64,000 nucleotides of DNA from an uncultured Lachnospira sp. (GTDB lineage Bacteria; Bacillota; Clostridia; Lachnospirales; Lachnospiraceae), in contig CAJUBU010000001.1 in NCBI GenBank assembly GCA_910585095.1, positions 62,001 to 126,000 of the forward strand. Reading direction: 5' to 3'. The position numbers and the translations under genes were made by a program. The notes under the pieces were generated by a model that saw only the letters and a program-made list of their open reading frames with translations, ran no database searches and had not been told where the DNA came from. This document shows positions 53,398 to 61,348 of the stretch, one piece after another. Position 1 is the stretch's first letter. The number at the start of each line of letters is the position of its first letter.

Positions 53398-54219
53398 TTA
53401 TCCCTCAATGTAGGATGACTCAAATCCTGTATCAATATTTCCGTCAACGACAACCACATGTCCATAAAACATGTCATCGTCATCATAATAAGCCGTATAA
53501 TCACCCTCTTCATCTACATGGATGGCTTCTAACACAATACGCTTAGCAAATTGTTCTTGTGTTATTTCTGGTAAATCTTCACCCAAATTATCCTGCCAGT
53601 CATTTGCATTGTTTGTAAGTTCTTCTGCTGCAAATTTCCTCATATTCATATCGAGCTGTTTTGCATTTTGAACCAACTTGCGCGCCACATTAATAGGCTC
53701 TTTCCAACTATCTTTATCTTCATCATCAACATCCATTGATATACAGACGTCTTCATTGTCTCCAAACGAAATTTCTGTACTCAATTCAAAATATTGTTTA
53801 TCCAAAGTAAGGGTTCCTAAAATATCATCTTCGATTGTAACTGGTTCATTATACTTTGCTAATATCGTTTCTAATTGTGGTGATTTCACATTACAGTCAA
53901 GAATTTGTGTGACAAGCAAACGATTGCGATATCGGTCTGTTTGTTTTTCTTTTAATTCTCTTGCCTTAATTCGATAAATCATATTGCCTTCAAATTTATT
54001 GCTTTCACGTCCTCTTTCTTCATCATCATTGGAAGCTAACCAACAAAGAATCCCCCTGTTTTCAAAAATTTCACCATCACATTCATATGCCAAAAAATCA
54101 GCATTCATCGTCCAACAGGTATCACCTGCTGCCTTTCCGCCCGATACGCCGCTTATCATAGCAACGACAAACTCTTTTTCCTCATCAGAAAAAGAAGAAT
54201 AAAAAGTTTTCTCTTTCAT
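53398..54219 (-). CDS. DUF2262 domain protein
   Basis: 273 residues. The C-terminal about 130 residues match DUF2262: KFAAEELTNNANDWQDNLG, TQEQFAKRIVLEAIHVDEEG and DYTAYYDDDDMFYGHVVVVD then GNIDTGFESS. The N-terminal half (about 1-130) is a separate alpha/beta domain. DUF2262 proteins cluster with polymorphic-toxin immunity genes, so an immunity function is plausible but not shown. The ATG at 54219 is nine bases from GGAGG. Confidence 0.78.
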   Translation of the reverse strand: MKEKTFYSSFSDEEKEFVVAMISGVSGGKAAGDTCWTMNADFLAYECDGEIFENRGILCWLASNDDEERGRESNKFEGNMIYRIKARELKEKQTDRYRNRLLVTQILDCNVKSPQLETILAKYNEPVTIEDDILGTLTLDKQYFELSTEISFGDNEDVCISMDVDDEDKDSWKEPINVARKLVQNAKQLDMNMRKFAAEELTNNANDWQDNLGEDLPEITQEQFAKRIVLEAIHVDEEGDYTAYYDDDDMFYGHVVVVDGNIDTGFESSYIEG

Positions 54220-54251
54220 CAATTCAATCCTCCATTCTATTTTTTATATTT

Positions 54252-55025
54252 TTATAAATGTAAACTTTTTTGCCAAAAATTGTCTAAACTTTTGTCAATA
54301 ATTTCTTCGGTTTCTCTTTGATTCAAATTATATTTTTTTATAATCTGTTCCTCTATCACTTGATAAAGCTTACTTTTATTTTCTTCTTCTCTAATTTTAT
54401 GAACAATCCCATAAACCATTTGACTGCCATCCATATAACTATTATCGTTCATATCAAAAGAATAACAAATAGAATATAAATCTTTCTTATTTTTAATATC
54501 AAAATCTCTAAATATTTTAGATAGTTCTCTCAATGCCATATCTTTATTTATCATTCGCTGTATTCCTTCTTTTGAACCTAAGCAAATCTCGGTTGTCCAA
54601 TCTAGGGGTTCTTTTTGCGTGACTTCCTCTAATTCATATATCATTGGCGGAATTTCTTGTTCAAACTGTACTAAACTAAGTCCATGATACCCCGAATCGG
54701 CTTGATAAAACGGTTGTACTGGATACTGTGTAAAAAAGCTTAGCACCTTTGAATGGCATTTTAAAACAGAATCGGGCTGTATTACGCCATATTTACCCAT
54801 ACGCGCAATCACTTCATATTCTATCCCTGTGGGTATATCACTTTCGGCATATCCATGATAAAGATACAAGCTATTTTCTGCAAACTTATTTTTTTGATAA
54901 TTGTCATAGGCAGCTTGTGAATATATGCCATGTTTTACACAGTAATTTTCAATTTCAGGCATCAACTCATTTTTCATATAAGACTTGTTAAAACGCTTCC
55001 ACAAAATCAATATTCCATATATCAT
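54252..55025 (-). CDS. Protein of unknown function
   Basis: About 257 residues starting MIYGILILWKRF. It is soluble, with YCVKHGIYSQAAYDNYQK, GYHGLSLVQFEQEIPPMI and RELSKIFRDFDIKNKKDLYS, and a helical C-terminus (YQVIEEQIIKKYNLNQRETE). I cannot assign a family. The ATG at 55025 is six bases after the GAGG of a repeat A copy; the 11 extra N-terminal codons of the longer frame are repeat-derived. Confidence 0.72.
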   Translation of the reverse strand: MIYGILILWKRFNKSYMKNELMPEIENYCVKHGIYSQAAYDNYQKNKFAENSLYLYHGYAESDIPTGIEYEVIARMGKYGVIQPDSVLKCHSKVLSFFTQYPVQPFYQADSGYHGLSLVQFEQEIPPMIYELEEVTQKEPLDWTTEICLGSKEGIQRMINKDMALRELSKIFRDFDIKNKKDLYSICYSFDMNDNSYMDGSQMVYGIVHKIREEENKSKLYQVIEEQIIKKYNLNQRETEEIIDKSLDNFWQKSLHL

Positions 55026-55029
55026 ATTT

Positions 55030-55060
55030 CCCCTCATTTCCGCACTGTTTTTGCACATCT
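55030..55060 (-). repeat. Repeat A copy before the gene at 54252
   Basis: Minus strand GATGTGCAAAAACAGTGCGG then AAATGAGG. Stem pairing is mostly G.U, but length and SD position match the other copies. Confidence 0.5.
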
Positions 55061-55091
55061 ATACAGTGATTAATTTTTATGCCTATAAATT

Positions 55092-55610
55092 TCACTTCAA
55101 AATAAGCAAATGATTTTGCAATAATTTGCCGCACTTTGGACATGGGATTTTCTTAAAAATAGATGGTATTGGGGGATATTGATTTTGGAGTCCACTATAA
55201 AATATGGAGTCAGCTTCATCAATTGGCATAATAATATCAGCACACAATGAATAGCCACACTCTCTGCACAGCCACGAATTACGATAATGAATAGGATAAA
55301 ATATGTTTTCATTTTCATAGCAATTGAGTGGCATCCATGCAAATTTATCAATATAACTTTTATGGTAAACAAACGCCAGCAATAATTGATTGTCAACCTT
55401 TTTTGCTATATCAATAAAATTTTTTATTGAATCCGTCGATACAAATATGGATGTAGCTAATTTGCCCAACAACTCTGTATCTGCCAATATAGCACCATAA
55501 TATTTTGGTTCAATAATATACGTATCCAATTCATTTATAGTACATATTTTAATACAGTACTTTGCCAAAAGTTCTGATATTTCTTTTGCAGTACAAGACA
55601 TTTTGGACAT
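55092..55610 (-). CDS. Zinc-ribbon protein of unknown function
   Basis: 172 residues. The C-terminus has two CxxC knuckles: SWLCRECGYSLCADIIMPID and IPCPKCGKLLQNH, 37 residues apart, a likely zinc ribbon. The N-terminal about 100 residues are alpha/beta with ADTELLGKLATSIFVSTDSI. It is soluble and not a family I recognise. The start is set by the GGAATGGAG of a repeat B copy, seven bases upstream of the ATG. Confidence 0.75.
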   Translation of the reverse strand: MSKMSCTAKEISELLAKYCIKICTINELDTYIIEPKYYGAILADTELLGKLATSIFVSTDSIKNFIDIAKKVDNQLLLAFVYHKSYIDKFAWMPLNCYENENIFYPIHYRNSWLCRECGYSLCADIIMPIDEADSIFYSGLQNQYPPIPSIFKKIPCPKCGKLLQNHLLILK

Positions 55611-55616
55611 AAAGTT

Positions 55617-55800
55617 TCTCCATTCCGAAGCGTAGCATAGGAATTGCGCAATAGAAATTCGCGTAGGCGATTTCTATTGTCGCATCAAGCCTTATTTGTG
55701 ACGCTTCGGCACAAATAGGCGTGTGAAAAATAAGCGCATCAGCATTATTTTTCACACTATTTCCCCATTCCGAAGCGTATCGGATTGCAAATATCTGCTT
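55617..55800 (-). repeat. Repeat B copy 2 with a second B-end and repeat D in tandem
   Basis: From the right on the minus strand: repeat D half (GTTAAGCAGATATTTGCAAT), TACGCTTCGGAATGGGG (first SD end), a 13-bp perfect hairpin GTGTGAAAAATAA / TTATTTTTCACAC, a CTATTTGTG/CACAAATAAG hairpin, a CAATAGAAAT/ATTTCTATTG hairpin and finally ACGCTTCGGAATGGAG (second SD end), then the gene at 55610. It is the clearest copy of the three-hairpin unit. Confidence 0.7.
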
Positions 55801-55833
55801 AACGAATCTTAATATAAAATAATAAATATTTAT

Positions 55834-56247
55834 TTACAAAAGAAATTCACTTTTCCAACTATCCGAATACACATCTACATCTGGTATTGGAATGTTAAAT
55901 GTCTCACTTGCCCAAAGAATAGCAGAACCTGTAAAATCTTCTATTTGAATATCACACTCCGAAAAAAAGATACTTCGCATTCCAATAACTAAATAAAAAC
56001 CTTCTTGTACTTCTTCTGATAAAGATTGACTCATTAATTGAAGACCTGCGCAAAAATATTTTATTTCCTCATCTTTTAACCATTCACTTTTAGGATATGG
56101 CAGCAGCATTGGTTTAAAATATATTTTTTCTGTTATTTTTATACTTTCATCTGTTGGTCTGTCGGATGTCATCTGGTATCCTGCTTCAAGTATTACACCC
56201 ATTCGACCACCTTTATAATTACTTTTTTTCCATATGTATTCCGACAT
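55834..56247 (-). CDS. Protein of unknown function
   Basis: 137 residues, soluble: WKKSNYKGGRMGVILEAGYQ, YPKSEWLKDEEIKYFCAGLQ and IQIEDFTGSAILWASETFNI. It looks like a small alpha/beta immunity-type protein, with no motif that sets the function. The ribosome binding site is AAGG. It is the last of a group of four minus-strand orphan genes (53398-56247). Confidence 0.7.
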   Translation of the reverse strand: MSEYIWKKSNYKGGRMGVILEAGYQMTSDRPTDESIKITEKIYFKPMLLPYPKSEWLKDEEIKYFCAGLQLMSQSLSEEVQEGFYLVIGMRSIFFSECDIQIEDFTGSAILWASETFNIPIPDVDVYSDSWKSEFLL

Positions 56248-56472
56248 ACAAATAACCTTGCCCCTCTATAATTTGAACTCTTTTTATTTTAAACTTTTTT
56301 AACTATATCTTCAAGTATTTTTGCCTACTTAAACAATACTATGAAACAATAATAAAATAATGAACAGCCGTTATTTTTTTTAACAAATACTTAAATAGAA
56401 CTCAATTATAATGCTTTTGATGAACTGATATGATAAATTTAGCAAAAGTTAATAAACTTATGGAGGATTTTT

Positions 56473-57522
56473 ATGAAATTAGGAGAAGTAATACGAAAAT
56501 ATCGAAAAATTAAAAATATGACACAGAAGGAAATGGCAAATCGACTTGGTATCACTGCACCTGCCGTTAATAAATGGGAAAATGGCAATTCACTTCCTGA
56601 TATTACTTTATTATCGCCTATTGCAAGATTGTTAGATATTTCATTAGATACCTTGTTATCTTTTCAAGAAGAATTAACACCACAAGACATCAATAAAATA
56701 ATTCTTAAAGCAGATGCCCTATTAAAAGAAAAATCTTATGAACAAGCTTTTCAATGGGCTAAGAAAAAATTAGAAGAATATCCAAATTGCGAACAGCTTA
56801 TATGGCAAATAGCAATAATATTTGAAGCACAACTTAGAATACAAGAAATTTCTGATTCTCAAAAGTATGATACCTATTTTCACTCTCTATATATTCAATT
56901 GCTTCAAAGCAACAATGAAACTATCCGCAGTCATGCTGCTGATGCTCTGTTTAACTTTTATATGCGAAAAAACCAATATGAAAAAGCAGAAGAATATTTA
57001 GATTACTTTTCTAAACAAAATCCAGAAAGAAAAAGAAAACAGGCAGAGGTTTACAGCAAAACGAATCAAATTGATAAAGCTTATAAAACCTATGAAGAAC
57101 TTTTATTTTCATACTATGGAATGATAAGTATTACTTTTCATGGTATTTACATGTTAGCAATGAACGAAAACAATCTTAAAAAAGTACATATGCTTGCTGA
57201 TAAGCAAAAAGAATTTGCCAAATGTTTTGAGATGGGGAAATACTATGAAGTCTCAAGCCAGCTTGAAATTGCAACCCTTGAAAAAGATGCAGACACTATA
57301 ATTACTACTATGAAAGAAATGCTTGCTTCTATTGAACAAATACACAGTTTTTATCAATCGCCGCTCTATGAACATATGAAATTTCAAGAAACCAGAACGG
57401 AATTTTTAGAAGAACTTAAAGAAAATTTATTCAAATGTTTTTGTGATGAGGAAAGCTATGGATTTTTAAAAGAAGATAAACGCTGGCAAGAATTTAAGAA
57501 TACCTCATTGCTCCAATTTTAA
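56473..57522 (+). CDS. XRE-family regulator with TPR-like C-terminal domain
   Basis: 349 residues. Helix-turn-helix at about 6-60 (LGEVIRKYRKIKNMTQKEMA, NRLGITAPAVNKWENGNS). Residues about 75-340 are helical repeats with TPR spacing (YEQAFQWAKKKLEEYP, YEKAEEYLDYFSKQNP, IDKAYKTYEELLFSYYG). This is the Rgg/PlcR-like layout, where the repeats may bind a peptide or a partner. The target is unknown. GGAGG precedes the ATG, a TATAAT lies about 65 bases upstream and a terminator is at 57533-57591. Confidence 0.87.
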   Translation: MKLGEVIRKYRKIKNMTQKEMANRLGITAPAVNKWENGNSLPDITLLSPIARLLDISLDTLLSFQEELTPQDINKIILKADALLKEKSYEQAFQWAKKKLEEYPNCEQLIWQIAIIFEAQLRIQEISDSQKYDTYFHSLYIQLLQSNNETIRSHAADALFNFYMRKNQYEKAEEYLDYFSKQNPERKRKQAEVYSKTNQIDKAYKTYEELLFSYYGMISITFHGIYMLAMNENNLKKVHMLADKQKEFAKCFEMGKYYEVSSQLEIATLEKDADTIITTMKEMLASIEQIHSFYQSPLYEHMKFQETRTEFLEELKENLFKCFCDEESYGFLKEDKRWQEFKNTSLLQF

Positions 57523-57532
57523 CCTTTTTATC

Positions 57533-57591
57533 TTGGGACTGTTCATAGAGCAAAACCATTATAAATCCCTGCAAAAATGTAACAGTCCCAA
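57533..57591 (+). terminator. Terminator after the XRE-TPR gene
   Basis: TTGGGACTGTT at 57533-57543 is the exact complement of AACAGTCCCAA at 57581-57591, an 11-bp stem with a 37-base loop, beginning ten bases after the stop codon. Confidence 0.55.
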
Positions 57592-57758
57592 AATATCATC
57601 ATATATATTCTTTTAAATAACCACATACTATCCACGTTCTAAATATTGATTTACTAAATTAGAGACAATATCAAGTACAAGTATTTCTTCTGGTCCGAAT
57701 GTTGATTTCATTGAAACAAATTTTATCCCATAGTAAAAATTTCATCCAATCGTTTATT

Positions 57759-58253
57759 TTATAAAAATTGTTCTAATTTCGTTATAAACGCTTGATAAAA
57801 TTCTTTTTCTTTTTTAATCTGCTCCTGCACTTCCAACTTCCGCTGATTTATCGGCGCTAATGGATTTTCCAAATTATAAAGTGCTTTTTTTGCTGTCTGC
57901 AAAGCAGATTCTACAGAATCTCCCATAATATCCTGTGGATTTGGATTGCCATTATGTGCATTTATAACTTGCTGTATCAACATTTGTGAAATGTGACTTA
58001 ACATTCCATTTTTTTTCATTCCCATTCCATTAACGCCAACTTTTTTAGAAGCTTCCTTCCATGCTGTTTTTACTTCCTCTGGCGCATTGGGTGCAATATT
58101 TTCTAACAATCGTTCCTCATAATCAATTGGATTTTTAACTGCTTTTTTTGACACCGCATCTAAAAATTGATTTTCTGGCACCTTTTTTTCTTCACTTTTT
58201 GTTGAATATCTTGCTGCCAGATAATTCGTTGTTCCTATCCTGTCAATATTCAT
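57759..58253 (-). CDS. Protein of unknown function (Lachnospiraceae orphan type)
   Basis: 164 residues, no signal peptide. Starts MNIDRIGTTNYLAARYSTKS, then a helical body with PEEVKTAWKEASKKVG, SHISQMLIQQVINAHNGNPN and a C-terminal long helix (QRKLEVQEQIKKEKEFYQAF). Proteins with an MNI..IG...Y start are frequent in Lachnospiraceae genomes as I recall; function unknown. The ribosome binding site is GGAGG. Confidence 0.7.
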   Translation of the reverse strand: MNIDRIGTTNYLAARYSTKSEEKKVPENQFLDAVSKKAVKNPIDYEERLLENIAPNAPEEVKTAWKEASKKVGVNGMGMKKNGMLSHISQMLIQQVINAHNGNPNPQDIMGDSVESALQTAKKALYNLENPLAPINQRKLEVQEQIKKEKEFYQAFITKLEQFL

Positions 58254-58295
58254 TTTTAAAATCCTCCATTATATAACAACTCTTATGTTATCATT

Positions 58296-58422
58296 CTAAA
58301 AACTTTTACTTTTTAATGGTTCTTCTGTCAGTCCGAACCATTTTGCTCCCTTATAATAAGTCCAAGCATTTTTTTATTTTGCTATTATGATAATATGTTT
58401 TATTGGCTTCTCCAAAATCCAT
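58296..58422 (-). pseudogene. Possible small gene broken by a frameshift in an A7 run
   Basis: From ATG 58422 (AAAGGAG eight bases upstream): MDFGEANKTYYHNSKIKK, then a homopolymer of seven A, after which another frame continues AWTYYKGAKWFGLTEEPLK and SKSF with TAG at 58296. Without a shift the first frame stops at 58351 (23 residues). The strong SD and the two readable halves suggest one about 41-codon gene with a single-base indel, or a sequencing error in the run. Confidence 0.35.
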
Positions 58423-58631
58423 TTTTACTGCTCCTTTCATTTTATTTTGGACAACTTTAATATTTATAAACCGCAGCCATATATTTTATCGGCAAAATAT
58501 TTTATTTTTTATCTTATAGGGTGTGAAATTCATATAAAATGAACGTAATGTTTGTTATTTGCGAATTTATAAAATCAAAAAATATTCATCTCACTACTTG
58601 CTTAAACTATCTAACTGATATCACAACGAAA

Positions 58632-58696
58632 ATCCTCACTTTTCCGCTTATATATATACAATATTAAAGTGGAGGACTTACTTGATGAGATTAAAT
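58632..58696 (+). repeat. IS200/IS605-end-like repeat, copy 3 (degenerate)
   Basis: ATTAAAGTGGAGGACTTACT then TGATGAGATTAAA matches the right half of copies 1 and 2 with a few changes. The left arm (TCCTCACTTTTCCGC) only partly pairs with it. Confidence 0.45.
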
Positions 58697-58732
58697 TATA
58701 AAAAAAATTTCAAATATAGTATACTATTACTG

Positions 58733-58758
58733 TGAGGTTTTCAGCCCATTTTTCGTGT
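58733..58758 (+). promoter_or_regulatory. Candidate ECF-type self-regulated promoter
   Basis: TGAGGT at 58733 and CGTGT at 58754, 15 bases apart, resemble the TGAAAC/CGT pair of many ECF promoters and lie about 60 bases before the sigma gene. It is a weak match and only a hypothesis. Confidence 0.25.
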
Positions 58759-58815
58759 AATAAGTGAAAGAACAAAGTGAAAGAACAAAAAGTTTTTTCA
58801 GAAAGGAGAATGTCA

Positions 58816-59376
58816 ATGGATAACGGTGCAAGTAGCTACCGCCGTTTCCGTGACGAGGGCGATGAAAGCGGATTAGTGGAAATTATAAGGGATTATAAAG
58901 ATGGCTTGATTTTTTATCTTAACAGCTTTGTTTGCAATATTCATACTGCTGAAGAACTTGCAGAAGATACCTTTGTATTGCTTGGAATAAAGAAACCAAA
59001 AAACAAGGGGAAAAGTTCATTTAAAACATGGCTTTATACAATTGGTCGTAATGTGACGATTGATTATTTAAGACGAAACTCAAAAACTGCTGAAATTCCT
59101 ATTGACGAATATGCAGACCTTATCAGTGAGGAAAAAAGTCTTGAATTGTCCTATATACAGGAAGAACGCAAAATTATTATTCACCAGTGTTTATACAAAC
59201 TAAAATTGGAATATCGGCAAGTATTATGGCTTATTTATTTTGAAGGTTTAAGTAACAAGGAAGCTGCCATTGTAATGAAAAAAAGCGTACACAATATTGA
59301 AACACTTGTTTACCGCGCACGTAACGCCCTGAAATCACAACTTGAAATGGAGGGTTTTATTGATGAAGAATTATAA
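58816..59376 (+). CDS. ECF-type RNA polymerase sigma factor
   Basis: 186 residues. Region 2: LVEIIRDYKDGLIFYLNSFV, AEELAEDTFVLLG and FKTWLYTIGRNVTIDYLRRN. Region 4: LYKLKLEYRQVLWLIYFEGL then SNKEAAIVMKKSVHNIETLV (helix-turn-helix). There is no region 1 or 3. ATG 58816 has AGGAG seven bases upstream; a longer frame starts at 58777. It overlaps the membrane partner by 14 bases, so the two are co-translated. An extracytoplasmic signal is the family expectation. Confidence 0.92.
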   Translation: MDNGASSYRRFRDEGDESGLVEIIRDYKDGLIFYLNSFVCNIHTAEELAEDTFVLLGIKKPKNKGKSSFKTWLYTIGRNVTIDYLRRNSKTAEIPIDEYADLISEEKSLELSYIQEERKIIIHQCLYKLKLEYRQVLWLIYFEGLSNKEAAIVMKKSVHNIETLVYRARNALKSQLEMEGFIDEEL

Positions 59377-59953
59377 AGAAATGGCAAATGATGTGATTCG
59401 TCGTATTGATGAATATGAAACTACACATAAGAAAAAACAAGCAAAGACTATTTATATTGTCACATCTTTGTGTTGTGTTGCTTTCATTGTTTTACTTGGT
59501 TTTGGATTATGGCAAGGCAGGCAGTTTAATGCCAAACGACCTGAACCTTTAACGATTGCAATGGATATCAAAGAAAAAAATAATGACTATGAAAATAGTG
59601 AGAATAGCACAAATATATCGTCTTCTAATCATCCTATTTCAAAAGAATTACAGGAACAAATTGACAAATTAGAATCTCAATCAAGTGATTCACTTGGCTG
59701 GATTGTATTTGAAGGAAGGATATATTTACAAATTGGTGATATACCAAATATTCAACTAGATAAATATTTAGGTTGTGCCAGTGAATTTCAAGGTTTCTAT
59801 AAAAAACAAGTATTGAAATCTCCAAACCCATCCAATAGAGTAGATGGAGAATTATATAGTATATTAGACAATCCTGATTTGATATTTGTAAAGCTTGACA
59901 ATGGAGGCAACGTTCTTTTAAGTGCTAACTATTTAGAGTATTATGACCAATAA
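59363..59953 (+). CDS. Single-pass membrane protein, probable anti-sigma partner
   Basis: About 196 residues. Cytosolic N-terminus of about 30 residues (MKNYKEMANDVIRRIDEYET), membrane segment about 32-52 (IYIVTSLCCVAFIVLLGFGL), then an extracellular region with a Ser/Asn-rich linker and a C-terminal domain with GWIVFEGRIYLQIGDIPNIQ and FVKLDNGGNVLLSANY. No zinc-binding ZAS motif is visible in the cytosolic part, so the sigma-binding element is not a classical one. The overlap with the sigma gene and the topology suggest an anti-sigma or signal-sensing role. Confidence 0.78.
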   Translation: MKNYKEMANDVIRRIDEYETTHKKKQAKTIYIVTSLCCVAFIVLLGFGLWQGRQFNAKRPEPLTIAMDIKEKNNDYENSENSTNISSSNHPISKELQEQIDKLESQSSDSLGWIVFEGRIYLQIGDIPNIQLDKYLGCASEFQGFYKKQVLKSPNPSNRVDGELYSILDNPDLIFVKLDNGGNVLLSANYLEYYDQ

Positions 59954-59985
59954 TGCACTTCCACCACTTTAGAAGTGGAGGCTTC
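59954..59985 (+). repeat. IS200/IS605-end-like hairpin, copy 4
   Basis: CTTCCACCACTT, a short loop, AAGTGGAGG, then CTTCTTGCT. Typical IS605-type terminal hairpin, starting one base after the anti-sigma stop. Sequence class is like copies 1-3 (CCACTT/AAGTGG core), but it is not the same block. Confidence 0.45.
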
Positions 59986-60075
59986 TTGCTAAAAGAAGAT
60001 AAATAGATAGTTATTATAGAAAATAATGAAGTTTTTTAATACCACTGTCAAAATTTACAAAATAATTGTAACAAA

Positions 60076-60160
60076 TTGTTGCAAAATAAAATTTTTATGT
60101 TAAATAGAATCGTTGTAAATACTTTTCTATATTAAACATTTAAATTTCTTTTTGCAACAA
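60076..60160 (-). terminator. Long-stem terminator after the MBL-fold gene
   Basis: TTGTTGCAAAATAAA at 60076-60090 pairs with TTTCTTTTTGCAACAA at 60145-60160. On the minus strand it lies about 65 bases past the stop at 60225. It has the same TTGCAAAA core as the elements at 8641, 18422 and 27416. Confidence 0.45.
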
Positions 60161-60224
60161 CCTTTTTAATTTCATTAGAGAAGAATGCAAAGGATATTCA
60201 TAATCCACTTTCTACTTGATACGA

Positions 60225-61103
60225 TTAAACTGCTTTCCAAATCAACTTATTCTTTTCAAAGCAGGCATCTACCTTTTTTGTATCTTTAAGCCACGCAAGA
60301 TAGGAACGAACAGTGCTTCCAACCAAAACATACTGTTCAAAGTTCATTTTTAACTCAAAATCATCAAATAATTTTTGCAAAATGTTTTCAAAACAAATGG
60401 ACTGCTTGCAAAGCTCTAATATATGGTTTGCAGTCTCATTTACCTTACAAATATTATACTCCGCAAGTTCTGCAATATTGTCTGTTATAGGGGCATGAGC
60501 AGGGACAAATATCTTTGCTTTTAATGTTTTTATTCTCTCAAGTGTATTTAAATATTTTTCGATATCATAAAGAAATACAACTTTATATTTATCAAGTGTT
60601 TCTTTACTTGACAAACAATCTGCCAAATAGACAACATCATCTGGCGTTTGAAAGCCTACCATATCAAAAAAATGTCCTTGCAATGGTATAATTTCTATCT
60701 CTTTTGGAAAACTATCATCTGAAAAATTTTCAACTTTACTTTCAGCCGCAAGCAAAAACTTGTGGTGTAGTTCTTTGCAAGGGTACCCGCCATATAAAAA
60801 AGAGGGTTCCAAAATTGGATACTCTATAAAACATTTTTCAATCCCGCTTGAATATACTTTACAGCCTGTCTGCTGCTGCAAATAATGATTTCCTCCAATA
60901 TGGTCTGCATGGGAGTGCGTATTAAGAATACCCAAAAGTTGCCAATGATGTTCACCTAATATTTTGCGAATCCTGCGCCCTGCATCTTTATCACTTCCAC
61001 TGTCTATCAAATAAACAGCATTTTCAGTTGCCTGATAGACTCCAACTTTTGCAGGACAATCTATATAATAACTTTTTTCACCAACCTGATATAATTCATA
61101 CAT
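60225..61103 (-). CDS. Metallo-beta-lactamase-fold hydrolase
   Basis: 292 residues. The HxHxDH metal motif is LNTHSHADHIGGNHYL. Further ligands are likely in PLQGHFFDMVGF, VVYLADCLS (Asp) and VPAHAPITD (His). The C-terminal about 90 residues are helical (CKQSICFENILQKLFDDFEL). MBL hydrolases of this size include thioesterases, lactonases and nucleases; the substrate is not clear. Start is the ATG at 61103; its SD (GGGG) is the last part of a repeat B copy (GGAATGGGG). Confidence 0.88.
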   Translation of the reverse strand: MYELYQVGEKSYYIDCPAKVGVYQATENAVYLIDSGSDKDAGRRIRKILGEHHWQLLGILNTHSHADHIGGNHYLQQQTGCKVYSSGIEKCFIEYPILEPSFLYGGYPCKELHHKFLLAAESKVENFSDDSFPKEIEIIPLQGHFFDMVGFQTPDDVVYLADCLSSKETLDKYKVVFLYDIEKYLNTLERIKTLKAKIFVPAHAPITDNIAELAEYNICKVNETANHILELCKQSICFENILQKLFDDFELKMNFEQYVLVGSTVRSYLAWLKDTKKVDACFEKNKLIWKAV

Positions 61104-61109
61104 AATAAT

Positions 61110-61315
61110 CCCCATTCCGAAGTGTAGCGTAAAAATTGTGCAATAGAAAAAACTGCTAAAGCAGCCATGAAAGCGATTTGTATTGTCACATCAAGTCTTA
61201 TTTGTGATGCTTCGACACAAATAGGCATCAAACTTGTCTGTTTGTGAAAAAATAAGTGCATCAGCACTATTTTTCACACTATCCTCATTTCCGCGCTGCT
61301 TTTGCACAAATAGCC
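61110..61315 (-). repeat. Composite repeat: A end followed by repeat B copy 3
   Basis: Minus strand from 61315: TTTGTGCAAAAGCAGCGCGG then AAATGAGG (an A end with SD), directly followed by a GTGTGAAAAATAGTG/CACTTATTTTTTCACA hairpin, ATTTGTG/CACAAAT, CAATACAAATC...TTTTTTCTATTG with an inner CTGCT/AGCAG stem, and ACACTTCGGAATGGGG before the MBL gene. There is no gene between the A end and the B unit. Confidence 0.65.
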
Positions 61316-61348
61316 AAAAGGCTGTAACATTAAGAATATCTAATATAA

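Noticed and set aside
55549..55755. A 68-codon frame across the repeat B copy, similar to a 68-codon frame at 61061-61267
   Set aside because: Shared residues (ICxEASQIRLD) come from the repeat DNA; the third copy has a stop in the same frame, so protein coding is not conserved.
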